A stretch of DNA of 64,000 nucleotides, taken from assembly GCF_964340395.1 (NCBI RefSeq), contig NC_135550.1, forward strand, positions 10,896,908-10,960,907. Direction: 5' to 3'. The stretch's first letter is position 1. Every line of letters starts with the position of its first letter. The notes under the pieces are model-generated. The model searched no databases, was not told the DNA's origin, and saw only the letters and a program-made list of their open reading frames with translations. A program made the position numbers and the translations under genes. The stretch comes from Glandiceps talaboti (lineage: Eukaryota > Hemichordata > Enteropneusta > Spengelidae). Shown piece after piece: positions 61,503 through 64,000 of this stretch.

Positions 61503-64000
61503 TTTACAGATGCAACATCAAAACTGGAAGATATAAGGGAAAAAAAAACAAGGCTTGGTACACCTCAATGTTTTACCCATTAGTGGACAAGTTATATTAC
61601 ACAACCTGATTGCTACACAGCCTCTCTGCACCATAACAACAACAGTTTGATAGTCCCTTATGGACACCTTGGTCTACGATGATCTCCAGTTCATACTATT
61701 ACTACATAGAGGAATTTTTTTTTGTGACAACCCGGGAGAAAACCACAACAAAGCTGTAAATTATCCTATTCACATTTGTTTTTACTTCACAAATCAGTCT
61801 CAAGATTGAAGAGTTTGCAACGAAACATTTGTTGTACTTGAGGGATATTTTTTTTTCAGATTCGTCCAAATTATTCTTTGAAATTCCCAAGTATAATGAT
61901 TGCAAGGATTTTTAACTTGGAATTAACCAAATTATGGTGACTAGACACAGGATATTTTTTAAAACATTAGTCTGCACCGAAAAAGGAGGGGGTGGGGGGA
62001 TATTAAAGTTGTCATTTCATCAGGATATTATATTGAGGATTTACAGTGGTTTGCGGTACAACGGAAAAGAGTGGGTTGCCATGGCAACCATTCATCTGTA
62101 CACAGGAGCATGTTCCCATCTGTGCTTGTTAGTGGAAAAGTGTCTGACTTCTTTCAGAATTCAAGACATTCTGAGAACTGATTACAAGATAATGACTCGG
62201 GTGTACATGTATGCAGTATTTATTTAATTACCACCAGGTAGAACCCAAATACTTGGTCAAACAAGACCAACATAAAGCTGCACTTGAGGATTTTTTTTTA
62301 TAGATATAAATTCCTGTTTGAAATTGTGTTAAAATTACTTGTTGTTGAATAGTTTGAGTGTGGATGTCTTTTTTCTCTCCACAAACAGAAATGTGACCTT
62401 TGACCTTGCGACTTTGAATATCATTATAACAAGGTTTAATGAACAGTCTTTGACTAATGGTATATCTGAGAGTTGGACCAGCTGTAGTCTATATAACTCA
62501 GTAACTTCGTACTCAATTTATTACAAAGTTAAAAATGAAATATAATCATCAGTGAAAAAACTGAAGCAGTCATACTCGTAATATAAATGATTCACTTGGA
62601 ATCACGTCTTTGTGCGACATTTAAACCTATTTTTTTTTTTTGTAATGACGCTTTGAATACTACCAAGGAATTAAGCACGATATGTTTCTGTGTGCAAAGT
62701 GAGAAAATTTGATCAGTTGCATTTCTACATGTCGGAGACTAAATTGATGCATCTGTTCTTTTATAGTGTGGATGGATGGAATGAAGTGAAAGAGAGTGAA
62801 GCCAAAAAAAAAACATGACTCAAGTCACGTAATCACGTTTTCCTGATTGAAAGCATTCAAAAAAGTATGAAATGGTATTTGGCGTGCTGTTGTAATGACA
62901 CTGGTGTATAACAAAAGTAATGGGCTAAACGTGGGACCTTCTTTTCACCTTCCTTTCACCAAGAAATGAATAGAGCAGATGTTTTATATCAGTTTTTTTT
63001 CTCTGATAAATAACACACAATTATTGTAGGTGTTTAATACACAGACACAGACGCAGTCTGGTAATTTCTCATTTTTTTTCCCCTTCGGAAATAATTTGAG
63101 ATGTCAGGCTTTAGTATTCCACATCTCCCCAAGTACATCATCCTTCCGACCTTATGAGATATTGCAGACACCAGGGGTAATTCATATCCATCTGACATAT
63201 GAAACAGTCACTGAGATGATCATTTAATGTCAAAGCTAGGCGCCGAGCTAGAAACACACATTGTAAGTAATATTTCTTGCAGCCGTTTTCCTAATCCTTC
63301 ATTGGTAGATTAGTTTTGTACGAAAGGAAAGAAACAGCTGTAGGTTGTTCAAACATTTCATTTTGACTTGTTCTCTAACTATCTCTTCATTGATTTAACT
63401 CTTCATAACCTTTTCGCAAATCAAATTGGTTGCAACACATGTACGGTTCGCTAAGTTGTACATAGTAAAATATCAACGTGTAGTAATTGGACAATGCGAG
63501 TACTTTGTGCATTGCTTAATATGCTATTACATGATGTGTATCGACGTGACTTTTTTTTTTTTTTTTTGAATGGATCTGTAAATACAGCGGCACTTTTCCA
63601 CAGAAAGTAGTGAGTCACGAGTTTAAGAAATCGGGTGAAACGAGAATAATAGAGAGATTGTTAACAGTCCCTGTGTGAATAACCAAAATGGCAACATTTC
63701 ATGAAAATTACAATTTAATGATTTCAGATGGAAAGGCTCACACGCAGTCTGTGTGTAGTTTTCTTCACTAGTTTAGTAGTTATCTGAAAATGAGACCTCC
63801 ATTTACAGCGAAGAGATATTACCAGCTTTGTGGGTGTCATTTGTACCTGAGGGAAGAAAGAGTATTTTTTTACGAGAATAGAATTAATTCTCACAGCAAG
63901 ATATCGGTCATTACTAAACATGACTGTTATATAGTCATGAATGATACAGAATTACATGCATGTTCTTTTCCGGTGAATGTCACACAAAAAGCATCAAGAA
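61503..64000. other. 3' flank of UQCC3, no gene seen
   Basis: AT-rich, with T runs at 62629-62641 and 63551-63567. Open frames are under 100 codons and show no family features. An AG-GT framed exon of the next gene cannot be excluded. Confidence 0.5.

Overview
This window is animal nuclear DNA. It has short exons with GT-AG introns, long introns and intergenic stretches full of microsatellites, and many short non-autonomous transposable elements. I rebuilt five protein-coding genes exon by exon from splice sites, reading phase and recognisable protein families. The order is GLO1-like (-, 501-6428), MIS18BP1/KNL2 (+, 17852-33587), SLC30A6/ZnT6 (-, 38795-51370), CEBPZOS (+, 52194-53853) and UQCC3 (+, 55040-61502). 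All five join in phase with no internal stop, giving about 181, 1794, 564, 81 and 75 residues. The host looks like an invertebrate, probably marine: orthologues are clear but diverged, and KNL2 keeps a CENP-C-like motif that eutherian mammals lost. I cannot name the species.

Region by region. 1-6.4 kb: a glyoxalase I-like gene whose introns carry GAT/GGT microsatellites, a 29-bp minisatellite and ACTC repeats. 6.4-17.8 kb: no gene seen; TTG, AT and G-run microsatellites, a fold-back element with target duplication, and a ~240-bp tandem array split by a nested insertion. 17.8-33.6 kb: the centromere-licensing gene MIS18BP1/KNL2 in 13 coding exons, one of them 3.1 kb and full of charged tandem repeats. 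33.6-38.8 kb: convergent 3' flanks. 38.8-51.4 kb: SLC30A6 in 10 exons. 51.4-52.2 kb: divergent promoter region. 52.2-61.5 kb: two very small mitochondrial membrane proteins in tandem, CEBPZOS and UQCC3. 61.5-64 kb: no gene recognised.

The genes do not form one pathway. The most unusual points are: (1) a fold-back MITE whose 9-bp target duplication covers the exon 1 donor site of CEBPZOS, leaving two copies of that splice site; (2) a minisatellite beginning at the GLO1 exon 5 donor, most units of which carry a consensus 5' splice site; (3) a GLO1-like enzyme that keeps all four zinc ligands but has lost most predicted glutathione contacts; (4) a KNL2 with SANTA and CENPC-k motifs, no visible Myb/SANT domain, and a greatly expanded array of [RQ]DES[DE] charged repeats.
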